From Iamia majanohamensis (GTDB lineage Bacteria; Actinomycetota; Acidimicrobiia; Acidimicrobiales; Iamiaceae): 64,000 nt of DNA. The notes below the pieces were generated by a model that had not been told where the DNA came from, ran no database searches, and worked only from the letters and a program-made list of their open reading frames with translations. The stretch is taken from contig NZ_CP116942.1 of assembly GCF_028532485.1 (NCBI RefSeq), forward strand, positions 4,216,001 through 4,280,000, given 5' to 3'. The position numbers were made by a program, and so were the translations under genes. Of this stretch, positions 1 to 7,997 are shown piece after piece; position 1 is the first letter of the stretch; each line of letters begins with the position of its first letter.

Positions 1-1
1 C

Positions 2-334
2 GACGCCGGGCCCAACGACGCCTGCGCCGTGGTGCTGATCGACCACCACCTGGAGGACATGACCGGAGTGCAGCTGGCCCGGCTCCTGCGGGCCCAGAGC
101 GGCACGGCCAGCTCGGTGATGTTCCTCCTCACCTCGGCCCCCCAGGTCGCGCGCGACGCGGCCGAGCACCCCGACTTCGAGTCCGTGCTCGTCCGCCCGC
201 TGCGGAACAGCTACCTCCTGCGACGGCTCATGGACGCCCTCGTCTCCGCTCCCCCGACCCTGGCCGCCCCTGCGGCCGACACCCGACCCCCGACCGCCCC
301 CGTGGCGGTCGGCGCCCCGAAAGGACCCACCTAG
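2..334 (+). CDS. C-terminal end of a receiver-domain protein (partial, runs off the left edge)
   Basis: The reading frame is open from the first bases, so the start lies outside the window. The visible part has the beta3 end of a response-regulator receiver fold (VLIDHH, the Asp being the likely phospho-acceptor), then an LTSAP segment and a VRPL segment where the conserved Thr/Ser and Lys of receivers would sit; the Lys is replaced by Arg here. A proline/alanine-rich tail follows. It is most likely the last domain of a hybrid histidine kinase. The stop codon overlaps the GTG start of the next receiver gene (TAGTG), so the two are translationally coupled. Kinase domains cannot be seen, so the full architecture is inference. 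Confidence 0.75.
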   Translation, partial: DAGPNDACAVVLIDHHLEDMTGVQLARLLRAQSGTASSVMFLLTSAPQVARDAAEHPDFESVLVRPLRNSYLLRRLMDALVSAPPTLAAPAADTRPPTAPVAVGAPKGPT

Positions 335-792
335 TGCCCCGCATCCTCCTGGCCGAGGACAATCGGCTCAACCAGCTCGTCGCCGTCGGCGTGCTCCGCA
401 ACCTGGCGTGCGACGTCGAGATCGTCGACGACGGCGCCAAGGCCGTCGAGGCGTGCCTCCGCGACCAGTTCGACGCCGTCCTGATGGACATCATGATGCC
501 GGTCATGGACGGCTACGAGGCCACGGCGCGCATCCGCGCCGGGCAGGAGGCGGCCGGCCTCGCCCGCACGCCCATCATCGGCCTCAGCGCCCGGGCCATG
601 GACGGCGACCGCGAGGTGGCCCTGAACGCAGGGCTCGACGACTACCTCACCAAGCCGCTCCGGGAGGAGCAGCTGCGCGCCGCGTTCCAGACCTGGATCC
701 CGACCCCGGCCGAGGACGAGGTGCTCGGCCCGCAGCCCGCCGCCGGCGCCCTCGACATCACCGTCGACCTGACCGGACGCGGCCTGGGCTGA
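334..792 (+). CDS. Single-domain response regulator (CheY-like receiver)
   Basis: 152 residues starting at a GTG that overlaps the previous stop. A canonical receiver fold is visible: acidic AEDN near residue 8, phospho-acceptor Asp in LMDIMMP (about residue 52), the conserved Ser in GLSARA and the Lys in LTKPL. There is no output domain; residues after about 130 are a short tail. The overlap with the upstream receiver gene suggests a phosphorelay in which this protein is the terminal or shuttle receiver of a hybrid kinase. A terminator-like hairpin follows the gene. Confidence 0.9.
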   Translation: MPRILLAEDNRLNQLVAVGVLRNLACDVEIVDDGAKAVEACLRDQFDAVLMDIMMPVMDGYEATARIRAGQEAAGLARTPIIGLSARAMDGDREVALNAGLDDYLTKPLREEQLRAAFQTWIPTPAEDEVLGPQPAAGALDITVDLTGRGLG

Positions 793-809
793 GCCCGGCC
801 GCGACCGGG

Positions 810-835
810 ACGGGCCGCCGTCGGGTGCGGCCCGT
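810..835. terminator. Bidirectional hairpin between convergent genes
   Basis: A perfect 9-bp inverted repeat (ACGGGCCGC / GCGGCCCGT) with an 8-nt loop sits in the 43-bp gap between the response regulator and the convergent phosphotriesterase gene. No U-tract follows, which is common in high-GC actinobacteria. Confidence 0.6.
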
Positions 836-1825
836 TCAGGCCGCGCCGGTCTCGAAGTGGCGTCGGGGGACGTCGACGAGCATCGTCGTGATCTGCTCCT
901 CGGTCACGCCGTGGTCGCGGAGGTAGGGCAGGACGTCCTGCTCGATGTGCAGGTAGTGCCACTGGGGGAGCATCGGGAGCAGCTCCGGGTCGATCCAGTC
1001 GATGTAGCAGGCGGCGTCGTGGGACAGGACCATCGACCCCGCGAAGCCGCGCCGGCACAGCTCGACGACGGTGTCGGCCCGGGCCTCGAAGGTGGTGTCG
1101 AGGTTGACGCCGAAGCGGTCCATGCCGAGCACGAAGCCGGCCTCGGCGAGGGTGCTCAGGTGGTCGACGTCCGCGCTGTCGCCGCTGTGGCCGAGCACGA
1201 CGGCGCCCGGGTCGACGCCCTCCTCGTCGGCCAGGACCCGCTTGACCTCGAGGCCGGTCTCGGTGCCGGGGTGGGTGTGGACCGTGATCGGGGCACCGGT
1301 GGCCAGGTTGGTGCGGGCCACGGCGCGCATGATCCGCTCGACCCCCGGCGTGAGCCCCTTCTGGTCGATGGCGCACTTGAGGAAGCCGGCCCGCACGCCG
1401 GTGCCGGCGATGCCGTCGGTGATGTCGCCGGTGAACATGGCGACCATCGGGTCGGCGTCGTCCAGGCCGAGCAGGGCCTTCACGCCCGGGTCCCGGTGGT
1501 GGAAGAAGAAGGGGACCTCGTCGTAGGTGTAGCAGCCGGTCGCGACCACGATGTTGAGCTGCGGGACCTGCTCGGCGATGCGCGCGATGCGGGGGATGTA
1601 GCGGCCCAGGCCGATCACCGTCGGGTCGACGATGGTCTGGACCCCCTGGTCGGCGAGGGCGGTCAGGCGCTCGACGGCGTCGGCCACCCGGGCGTCCTCG
1701 TCGCCCCACTCGTCGGGGAAGTTCTGCTGCACGTCGGGCGTGAGGACGAAGACGTGCTCGTGCATGTAGGTGCGGCCCATCGCCGTGGTGTCGATCGGGC
1801 CGAGGACGGTGGGGACGGTGGCCAT
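836..1825 (-). CDS. Phosphotriesterase-family metal-dependent hydrolase
   Basis: 329 residues, the usual size for the amidohydrolase-superfamily PTE branch (organophosphate hydrolase, lactonase and related). All expected binuclear-metal ligands can be placed: HEH at residues 22-24, the bridging Lys at about 150 (FLKCAI), His at about 183 (TVHTH), His at about 213 (LGHSGD) and Asp at about 270 (SHDAA). The ATG start is preceded by GAGGAG at good spacing. The true substrate (lactone, phosphate ester or other) cannot be read from sequence; many family members are quorum-sensing lactonases. The gene stands alone, convergent with the response regulator. Confidence 0.88.
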   Translation of the reverse strand: MATVPTVLGPIDTTAMGRTYMHEHVFVLTPDVQQNFPDEWGDEDARVADAVERLTALADQGVQTIVDPTVIGLGRYIPRIARIAEQVPQLNIVVATGCYTYDEVPFFFHHRDPGVKALLGLDDADPMVAMFTGDITDGIAGTGVRAGFLKCAIDQKGLTPGVERIMRAVARTNLATGAPITVHTHPGTETGLEVKRVLADEEGVDPGAVVLGHSGDSADVDHLSTLAEAGFVLGMDRFGVNLDTTFEARADTVVELCRRGFAGSMVLSHDAACYIDWIDPELLPMLPQWHYLHIEQDVLPYLRDHGVTEEQITTMLVDVPRRHFETGAA

Positions 1826-1928
1826 GGGGGGACTCCTCGGGGCGGGCGGGCCGGGCCGAGCCGGCGCGGCCGACCCTACCGACGGCCGTCGCCCGCCACC
1901 GGCGCCGGCCCGGTGGGGGGCGCCGCGG

Positions 1929-4529
1929 TCAGCTCGGCGCCACCGCCACCTGCATGCGACGGGTGAACGCGGCGGCGACCTCGGCGGCGTGGGGGTCGTT
2001 GAACAGCCGGTCGTGGGGGGCGTCGAGGTCCAGGACCTCCACGCCGTCCGTGGTGTGGGGAGCCCAGCCCACGTCGTGGCCGGGGGGGCCCGGCACCCTG
2101 CGGGTCGAGCGGACGACGAGGGCCTGCCCCTCGAAGCGCCCGGTGGGCCGGTAGTCGAGGGTGAGGCGCCCGTAGGCCTGGAGGACGACGTCGGACCGGG
2201 CCCTCCCCTGGCGCTCCCACCACGGCCGGCGCCGGCGGGTCGCCGCCCGGGTGGCCGCCCGGCGGGCGACCCTGACCGCCTCGGGGACCCCTCGGCGCAC
2301 GCCCATCGCCAGCAGGGCCCCGGCCCGGTGCCGGGCGCGGGGGCCGCTGCCCCGGACGAGCTGCTGCGGATCGGTCACCGGCCCGTCCGGCCCCAGGCCC
2401 ACCACCCCCGGGGGCAGCGAGTCACCGATGCCGAGCAGCCCGACCGCCCCCCCGTCGTGCTGGAGCTGGAGGGCCATCTCGAAGGCCACCAGCCCTCCGA
2501 AGGAGAGCCCGGCGAGGTGGTGCGGCCCGTCGGGCCAGACCTCCCGGACCTGGCCGAGGTACCGCGTCGCGAGGGCGGGGATCGACGGGTCGGGGGGCCG
2601 GCCGTCGACCAGGTCCGGCGCCCGGATGCCGTAGACGGGCTGGTCCCGACCGAGGTGGCGGGACAGGTCCCGGGCGAAGAGCACCCCGCCCGCCCCGGCG
2701 TGGACCACGAACAGCGGCGGCCGGGTGCCGTCGACCTGCACGGGCACCAGCAGCGAGTCCTCCGGGAGGGCGAGGGCGATGGCGAGCTGGGCGACGGTGG
2801 GGGCCTCGAGCAGCAGCGACACCGGACGGGCCGGGCCGAGCTCACGCTCGATCTCGGCGAAGAGCCGCACGGCGCGCATGGAGTCGCCACCGACCTCCCA
2901 GAAGTCGTCGTGGCGGCCGATGTCCGTGCGCCCCAGCACCCGCTGCCAGAGGTCGAGGAGGGCCCCCTCCCGCTCCCCCTCGGGGCGGTCCGTCGCCTCC
3001 CCGTCCTCGGGCAGGGTGGCAGGGTCGGGCAGGGCACTGCGGTCGACCTTCCCGTTGGCCAGCTGGGGCAGGGCCGCCACCACCGAGGTGCGCTCGGGGA
3101 GCATGTGGGGGGGCAGGCGCCGGCCCAGGGCGAGGCGGAGGGACCGGTGGGTCACGTCGGTCCCCGGCGCGGCGGTGACGTAGGCGACCAGCCGCACCTG
3201 GCCGTCCGGGCCGGTGTGGGGCCGCACCGCGCCGTCGGCGACGCCGGGGGCGGCGCGCACGGCCGCCTCCACGTCGCCCAGCTCGACGCGGTGGCCCGAC
3301 ACCTTCACGACGTGGTCCAGACGCCCCTCGACGTGCAGGACCCCGTCGGCGTCGAGGTGGCCGGCGTCGCCGGTGCGGCAGCGGCGACGCCCGTCGCCGA
3401 GGTCCTCCCAGGTCGACCGGGTGAGGTCGGGCCGGCGCCAGTAGCCGAGGCCCACGCCCGCGCCGGTCACCACCACCTCGCCCGTGCGCCCCGTGGCCAC
3501 CGCGTGCCCGTCCTCGTCGACGACCTCGACCTCGACGCCGGGCACGGGCCGGCCGGCCGGGAGGAGGCCGCGCCCGAGGGCGTCGTCCGCACCGACGTCG
3601 AAGGTGGAGATCGACCCCGTCTCGGTGGTGCCGTAGCTGTTCTGCACGACCGCCCCGGCGGGCAGGTGCCGACGCAGGCCGGCGACGTCCTCCCACGTGG
3701 GCGCCTCGCCGGCCATGACCACGATGCCGAGGCGGGGGAAGGTGCGGCCCTCGTCGATCGTCGGCAGCAGGAAGCGCAGCACCGTCGGCACCGTGGCCAT
3801 GGCCTCGATGCGCTCGTCGTCGAGCCAGTCCGGCATCGGGCCCAGGCCCAGGCGGCGGATGTCGTAGGCGACGATCGTCCCCCCGGTGAGCAGGATCGCC
3901 TGGAGGAGGGCCTCGGTGAAGCCGACCGTGCCCACCGACAGCACCCCGACCCGGAGCCCCTCCGGGAAGGAGGACCGGCAGAGGGCCTCGACCTGGCGCC
4001 GCTGCTCCGGGCTCACCATGATCCCCTTGGGGACGCCGGTGGACCCCGACGTGAACAGCACGGCGATGGGCTCGTCGGCCGGCACCTCCGGCGGGACCAC
4101 GGGCGCCGGGGCGGGCGGCAGGTCGGACGCGGGGTCGAGCACGGGCACCCCGTAGCCCGCGTCGGGGTCACCCACCACGTCGCTCAGCAGGACCGCGGGC
4201 TCGACGTCGTCGAGCACCAGCCGGACGCGGTCGGGCGGTGCCGTGGGGTCCACGGGCACCGACACGCCGCCGGCCCGCAGCACGGCCATGGAGGCGACGA
4301 GGACGGAGCCGGTCCCGTCGAGGCGGAGGGCGATGCGGTGGCGCCCGGGGCCGAGGCGGGCCACGAGGGTGGCCGCCAGCGCGTCCACCCTGCGATCGAG
4401 CTCGGCGTAGCCGGTGACCACCCCGCCCTCGACCACCGCGACCCGGTCGGGGTCCGTGCGGGCGAGGTCGCGCAGCCGCTCCGAGGGGGTCGGGCCGGTG
4501 CGGCCCGCGTCGTCGATCGTCACTCCCAC
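1929..4529 (-). CDS. NRPS-like single-module enzyme: adenylation, carrier, thioesterase (A-T-TE)
   Basis: 866 residues. The adenylation domain occupies about 1-500, with the P-loop-like TSGSTGVPKG at about 160-169, an NSYGTTE core at about 297-303, TGD at about 387 and the NGKVD lysine motif at about 492-496. A carrier domain at about 525-590 has the GGDS phosphopantetheine site with Ser550. A thioesterase fold from about 600 has the nucleophile in GLSFGG (Ser676). There is no condensation domain, so it does not make peptide bonds in the standard way; free-standing A-T-TE enzymes activate one acid and release or dimerise it. A phosphopantetheinyl transferase gene diverges from it across 80 bp and is the obvious activator. 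The substrate is not predicted. Confidence 0.9.
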   Translation of the reverse strand: MGVTIDDAGRTGPTPSERLRDLARTDPDRVAVVEGGVVTGYAELDRRVDALAATLVARLGPGRHRIALRLDGTGSVLVASMAVLRAGGVSVPVDPTAPPDRVRLVLDDVEPAVLLSDVVGDPDAGYGVPVLDPASDLPPAPAPVVPPEVPADEPIAVLFTSGSTGVPKGIMVSPEQRRQVEALCRSSFPEGLRVGVLSVGTVGFTEALLQAILLTGGTIVAYDIRRLGLGPMPDWLDDERIEAMATVPTVLRFLLPTIDEGRTFPRLGIVVMAGEAPTWEDVAGLRRHLPAGAVVQNSYGTTETGSISTFDVGADDALGRGLLPAGRPVPGVEVEVVDEDGHAVATGRTGEVVVTGAGVGLGYWRRPDLTRSTWEDLGDGRRRCRTGDAGHLDADGVLHVEGRLDHVVKVSGHRVELGDVEAAVRAAPGVADGAVRPHTGPDGQVRLVAYVTAAPGTDVTHRSLRLALGRRLPPHMLPERTSVVAALPQLANGKVDRSALPDPATLPEDGEATDRPEGEREGALLDLWQRVLGRTDIGRHDDFWEVGGDSMRAVRLFAEIERELGPARPVSLLLEAPTVAQLAIALALPEDSLLVPVQVDGTRPPLFVVHAGAGGVLFARDLSRHLGRDQPVYGIRAPDLVDGRPPDPSIPALATRYLGQVREVWPDGPHHLAGLSFGGLVAFEMALQLQHDGGAVGLLGIGDSLPPGVVGLGPDGPVTDPQQLVRGSGPRARHRAGALLAMGVRRGVPEAVRVARRAATRAATRRRRPWWERQGRARSDVVLQAYGRLTLDYRPTGRFEGQALVVRSTRRVPGPPGHDVGWAPHTTDGVEVLDLDAPHDRLFNDPHAAEVAAAFTRRMQVAVAPS

Positions 4530-4609
4530 CAGCCCTCACCTCTCGTCCGCCCCGCGCCGGAGAGCGTACCCCGGCCACGAGGCGGAGGGCCCCTGGCTAC
4601 CGTGCGGCG

Positions 4610-5254
4610 GTGGCCCTCGCCGCGGTCGACGTGCAGCTGGTGCCGGTGGACGGTGCGGGGCCGCACGACGCGGACCTGGCCCTCCTGCCGGTCCGGGAGC
4701 GGGACAGGCTGGCGCAGCGGCGCGACCCGGCCGACCGCCACCGCTCGGCGGCCGCCCACGCCGCTCTCCGCCGCCTGCTCGGCTCGCGACTCGGGCGGGA
4801 CCCGGCCGACGTCGAGGTGGGGCGCAGCGAGACGGGGGCGCTGGTCGTGGGCGAGCAGGGCTGGTGGGCGTCGGTCGCCCACAGCGCGGACCTGGCCGCG
4901 TGCGCCCTGGCCCGCCGGCCGGTGGGCGTGGACGTCGAGGGGGCGTCGCCCCCCACCGATCCCGCGGCCCTGGCCCGGTGGTGCTCGCCCGCCGAGGTCC
5001 GGGCCCTGGGGAGGGCCTCGCCGACGGGCCGGGACGCGGCCGTGCGCCGCGCCTGGGCGCGGAAGGAGGCGGTGGCCAAGGCCCTGGGCGCAGGGCTGGC
5101 CGTCCCCTTCGCCGACCTCGACGTGCGGCACGCCCTCGTACGGGTCCCCGGTCGCCGGCGCCCGGTCGCAGTGCGCGACGTCGACGTGGGCCCGGGCCGG
5201 TCGGGGGCGGTGGCCCTCGACCACCTCTGGGTGGTGGTGCGCACCCGGCGGTGA
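4610..5254 (+). CDS. 4'-phosphopantetheinyl transferase, Sfp type
   Basis: 214 residues from a GTG start. The Sfp/Gsp signatures are present: VGVDVEG (metal-binding Asp/Glu) at about 103-109 and WARKEAVAKALG at about 143-154. The SVAHS segment at about 87-91 matches the CoA-binding region. It transfers the phosphopantetheine arm of CoA to a carrier-protein serine. Its divergent partner across a shared 80-bp promoter region is the A-T-TE enzyme whose Ser550 needs exactly this modification, so a dedicated pair is likely. The length is typical of compact actinobacterial members. Confidence 0.9.
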   Translation: MALAAVDVQLVPVDGAGPHDADLALLPVRERDRLAQRRDPADRHRSAAAHAALRRLLGSRLGRDPADVEVGRSETGALVVGEQGWWASVAHSADLAACALARRPVGVDVEGASPPTDPAALARWCSPAEVRALGRASPTGRDAAVRRAWARKEAVAKALGAGLAVPFADLDVRHALVRVPGRRRPVAVRDVDVGPGRSGAVALDHLWVVVRTRR

Positions 5255-5264
5255 CGGCACCGAC

Positions 5265-5281
5265 CCCCGACATCATCGGGG
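5265..5281. terminator. Short hairpin between convergent genes
   Basis: CCCCGA and TCGGGG flank a 5-nt loop just after the PPTase stop, in the gap before the convergent phosphoribosyltransferase gene. The stem is only 6 bp, so this is tentative. Confidence 0.35.
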
Positions 5282-5310
5282 CGGGTCGCCGTGGGGGGCG
5301 TCGAGGGTCG

Positions 5311-6036
5311 TCAGCCCCCGTCGTGGGGCGGGGTCCGGCCCAGGAGGCGGAGGACCTCGGCGTCGCCGGTCTGGCCGAAGCGGTCGTACCACTGCCCCAC
5401 GGCGCGGAAGCGCTCCGGGGCGAGGGGGCAGACCACCTCGTCGGCCACCGCCCCGAGGCGGGCCACGGCCTCGGGGGCGCCCACGGGCACGGCCAGCACG
5501 ATGCGGTCCGCACCGAGCGCGCGCAGCCCCCGCACCGCGGCCTCGGCGGTGACCCCGGTGGCCAGGCCGTCGTCGACGAGCACCACGACGTGGTCGTCGA
5601 GCGGGGGCCGCGGCCGGCCCCCGCGGTAGGTGGCGACGCGGCGGCCGAGCTCCTCCCGCGCCGCCGCCGTGGCGGTCGTCAGGGCGGCATCGGAGACCCC
5701 GAGGGCGCGGACGGAGGCGGCATCGAGCACCTCGCCCCCTCCCTCGGCGACGGCGCCGATGCCCAGCTCCGGCTGGCCCGGGGCGCCGACCTTGCGGGCC
5801 ACCACCACGTCGAGGGGGCAGCCCAGGGCGGCGGCCACCTGGGCGGCGACCGGCACCCCGCCGCGGGGCAGGCCCAGCACCAGGGGGTCCTCCGGTGCCC
5901 GCTGGCGCACGACCTCGCCCAGCCGGGCGCCGGCGTCGGCCCGGTCCCGGTAGCTCACCGGTCGCGGTGGCGCGCTGCGGACATGGGACGCCTCTCCCCC
6001 GCCGCGCCTCGGCGACACGTCGCCGTCCGGCGCCAC
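5311..6036 (-). CDS. Phosphoribosyltransferase-domain protein
   Basis: 241 residues from a GTG. The PRPP-binding loop of type I phosphoribosyltransferases is clear (VLVDDGLATGVTAEAA, about 149-164), preceded by the LGLPRGGVPVA segment at about 53-63 typical of the actinobacterial subgroup often found beside stress or dienelactone-hydrolase genes. The first 28 or so residues are disordered, and an internal start is possible. The base or ribosyl acceptor is unknown; most members of this subgroup have no tested activity. Its stop faces the PPTase stop. Confidence 0.82.
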   Translation of the reverse strand: MAPDGDVSPRRGGGEASHVRSAPPRPVSYRDRADAGARLGEVVRQRAPEDPLVLGLPRGGVPVAAQVAAALGCPLDVVVARKVGAPGQPELGIGAVAEGGGEVLDAASVRALGVSDAALTTATAAAREELGRRVATYRGGRPRPPLDDHVVVLVDDGLATGVTAEAAVRGLRALGADRIVLAVPVGAPEAVARLGAVADEVVCPLAPERFRAVGQWYDRFGQTGDAEVLRLLGRTPPHDGG

Positions 6037-6064
6037 GTCGTCGCGTCTCCCGCCGGGGGCCTCG

Positions 6065-6964
6065 TCACCCGAGGCGCTCGGTCGGGTAGCCGGCGTAGGA
6101 CTCCTTGAACACCCCCGAGTGCAGCAGCACCGAGGCCACGTCGACGCCGGTGGCGGTGTCGGTGACGGTGGTGCGCACCCAGTAGGACTCGGTGCGGCGG
6201 CTCTGGCCCAGGGCCACCACCTCCCGCACCAGGGCGTACTCCTGGCCCACGAGGAGGGGGCCGGCGAGGAGGCGGACCTCCAGGTCGAGGAAGAGGCCGA
6301 GGGCGGGGCCCCGCACCGGCAGGTCGACCCCGGTCTTCTGGGTCAGGACGCTGGCCATCTCGAAGGGCAGCACCGGCCGACGCCACGGCGTGTCGGTCGA
6401 TGCGTACCAGGGGCTGGGCTCGGTGATGGCGTCGAGCTTCCGGGCCAGGGAGAAGGGGTACAGCGGGCCGTTCCCGTCGTCGGCGGTGATCGTCGCCGGC
6501 GGGGACTCGATGCGCTGGCCCACCTCGAGGCGGTCGACGATGAACAGCTCGCCGGGGTCGCCGATGCCCGCCAGGCGCCGGTCGAGCTCGCTCTCGGCGG
6601 TGGGGTCGATCGAGGCGGTGCCGGTGAGCACCTCGGCCCCGTCGGGCTTGCTGGCGGCGATGCGCGCGACAGGGCCGCCGTCGGTGCGGAGGGTGGCGGT
6701 GACCTCCTCGCCGTCGACCACCATGGTGCGGAAGTGGGCGCTCACGCAGCCGGTCTCGAACCAGCGCGAGCCCCACACGGCGACGGCGAGGGGGTCGATC
6801 TGGGAGAGGTGGGTCGGGCCCTCGATCGGGGCCCCCGAGAGGCCGAGGGAGCCCGCAGTCGCCTCGTCGTGGACGCTGGCGTGGCCGTCGTAGCTCTGGT
6901 CGTCGAGCAGCTGGCGGGGACGGCGGGCGGGGCCGGTGAGGGTGATCGGGGTGGTGAACGTCAT
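6065..6964 (-). CDS. Hotdog-fold (MaoC-like) protein of unknown function
   Basis: 299 residues, taking the ATG at 6964 because the fold begins immediately there; a longer in-frame extension to 7078 is low-complexity. The N-terminal half (SYDGHASVHDE, then APIEGPTH) resembles a hotdog/MaoC-type acyl-thioester domain, and a second similar half appears from about 170, suggesting a double hotdog. The catalytic Asp-His pair of enoyl-CoA hydratases is not clearly seen, so hydratase activity is not claimed. It is divergent from the esterase gene at 7051 across 86 bp. Confidence 0.6.
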   Translation of the reverse strand: MTFTTPITLTGPARRPRQLLDDQSYDGHASVHDEATAGSLGLSGAPIEGPTHLSQIDPLAVAVWGSRWFETGCVSAHFRTMVVDGEEVTATLRTDGGPVARIAASKPDGAEVLTGTASIDPTAESELDRRLAGIGDPGELFIVDRLEVGQRIESPPATITADDGNGPLYPFSLARKLDAITEPSPWYASTDTPWRRPVLPFEMASVLTQKTGVDLPVRGPALGLFLDLEVRLLAGPLLVGQEYALVREVVALGQSRRTESYWVRTTVTDTATGVDVASVLLHSGVFKESYAGYPTERLG

Positions 6965-7050
6965 GGTGCTCGTCTCGGCCGGGGGTCCCAGCCTGCCCCA
7001 CCACCGGCCCCGTGCGCCGGGCGTCGCGGGTGCGTCGTAGGGTCGTCGCC

Positions 7051-7935
7051 GTGGACCCGCGGGTGGTGGAGCTGGCACCGATCATCGAGAGCTTCGGCCT
7101 GGGCGCGCCGACGATCGCCGAGGTGCGGGAGCGGTTCCACGCCACCGCGTCGCAGATCCCCGCCCCCGAGGGGGTCGAGGTGGAGCACACCACGGTGGCG
7201 GGCCTCGCCGCCACCCGCATCCGTCGGGGCGACCGACCGCCTGCGGGGAGGGTGCTGCACCTCCACGGCGGCGCCTTCGTCATCGGGTCGGTCGAGGTCC
7301 AGCTGGGCGTCCCCGCCCGGCTGGCGCTGGCCACCGGCCACGAGGTGGTGTCGGTCGACTACCGGGTGGCACCCGAGGCCCCCCTGCCCGCCGCCACCGA
7401 CGACGCCGTGGCCGCCTACCGCACCCTGCTCGACGAGGGCCCGGTCGATGCCGTCTCGGGCGACTCGGCCGGCGGGGCCCTGGCGGTCCTGGCCGCGGTC
7501 GCCCTGCGCGACGCGGGCGTGCCCCTCCCGGGCGCCCTGCTCGCCTTCTCGCCGTGGACCGACCTGGCCGGCACCTACGCCCGTCCCCAGACGCCGTCGT
7601 TCGAGGACGCGGTGCTGCCCCGCGGCTTCCTGGCCATGGCGGCCGAGGCCGCCCTGGGCGACCGGACGGCCGACGACCCCCAGGTCACCCCCACCTGGGC
7701 CGACCTGCGGGGCCTCCCGCCCACGATGGTCCACGTCGGCGGGGACGAGATGCTCCTCGGCGACTCCGTCGCCCTGGCCGAGGACCTGGCCAGCAGCGGG
7801 GTCGAGGTCGCGCTGCGGTCGTGGCCGGGGATGATCCACGTGTTCGTGGCCTACCCGTCCCTGGCCCCCGAGAGCGACGCCGCCCTGGCCGAGGCCGCGA
7901 CCTTCCTGGCCGCCCACCCCCCGCCCGGCACCTGA
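7051..7935 (+). CDS. Alpha/beta hydrolase, hormone-sensitive-lipase type esterase
   Basis: 294 residues from a GTG at 7051; a longer frame to 7012 adds only an Arg-rich stretch. It has the oxyanion HGG motif (HLHGGAFV, about 67-74), the nucleophile elbow GDSAGG at about 135-140, and C-terminal Asp (HVGGDEM) and His (IHVFVA) triad positions. It should hydrolyse short acyl esters in the cytoplasm. The natural substrate is unknown. It is transcribed in the same direction as the membrane protein at 7998. Confidence 0.88.
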   Translation: MDPRVVELAPIIESFGLGAPTIAEVRERFHATASQIPAPEGVEVEHTTVAGLAATRIRRGDRPPAGRVLHLHGGAFVIGSVEVQLGVPARLALATGHEVVSVDYRVAPEAPLPAATDDAVAAYRTLLDEGPVDAVSGDSAGGALAVLAAVALRDAGVPLPGALLAFSPWTDLAGTYARPQTPSFEDAVLPRGFLAMAAEAALGDRTADDPQVTPTWADLRGLPPTMVHVGGDEMLLGDSVALAEDLASSGVEVALRSWPGMIHVFVAYPSLAPESDAALAEAATFLAAHPPPGT

Positions 7936-7997
7936 CCCCGACCCGGGCCGATCACCTCGGGAGGGTGATGGCCCGGTCCGGGCGGCCGCGGTAGAAG

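Noticed and set aside
1770-5552. Very long plus-strand ORF (1260 codons) and similar giant antisense ORFs elsewhere (for example 57965-60907 minus)
   Set aside because: Shadow frames of high-GC genes: they lie antisense to well-supported proteins and encode Arg/Gly/Val-rich sequence with no domain.
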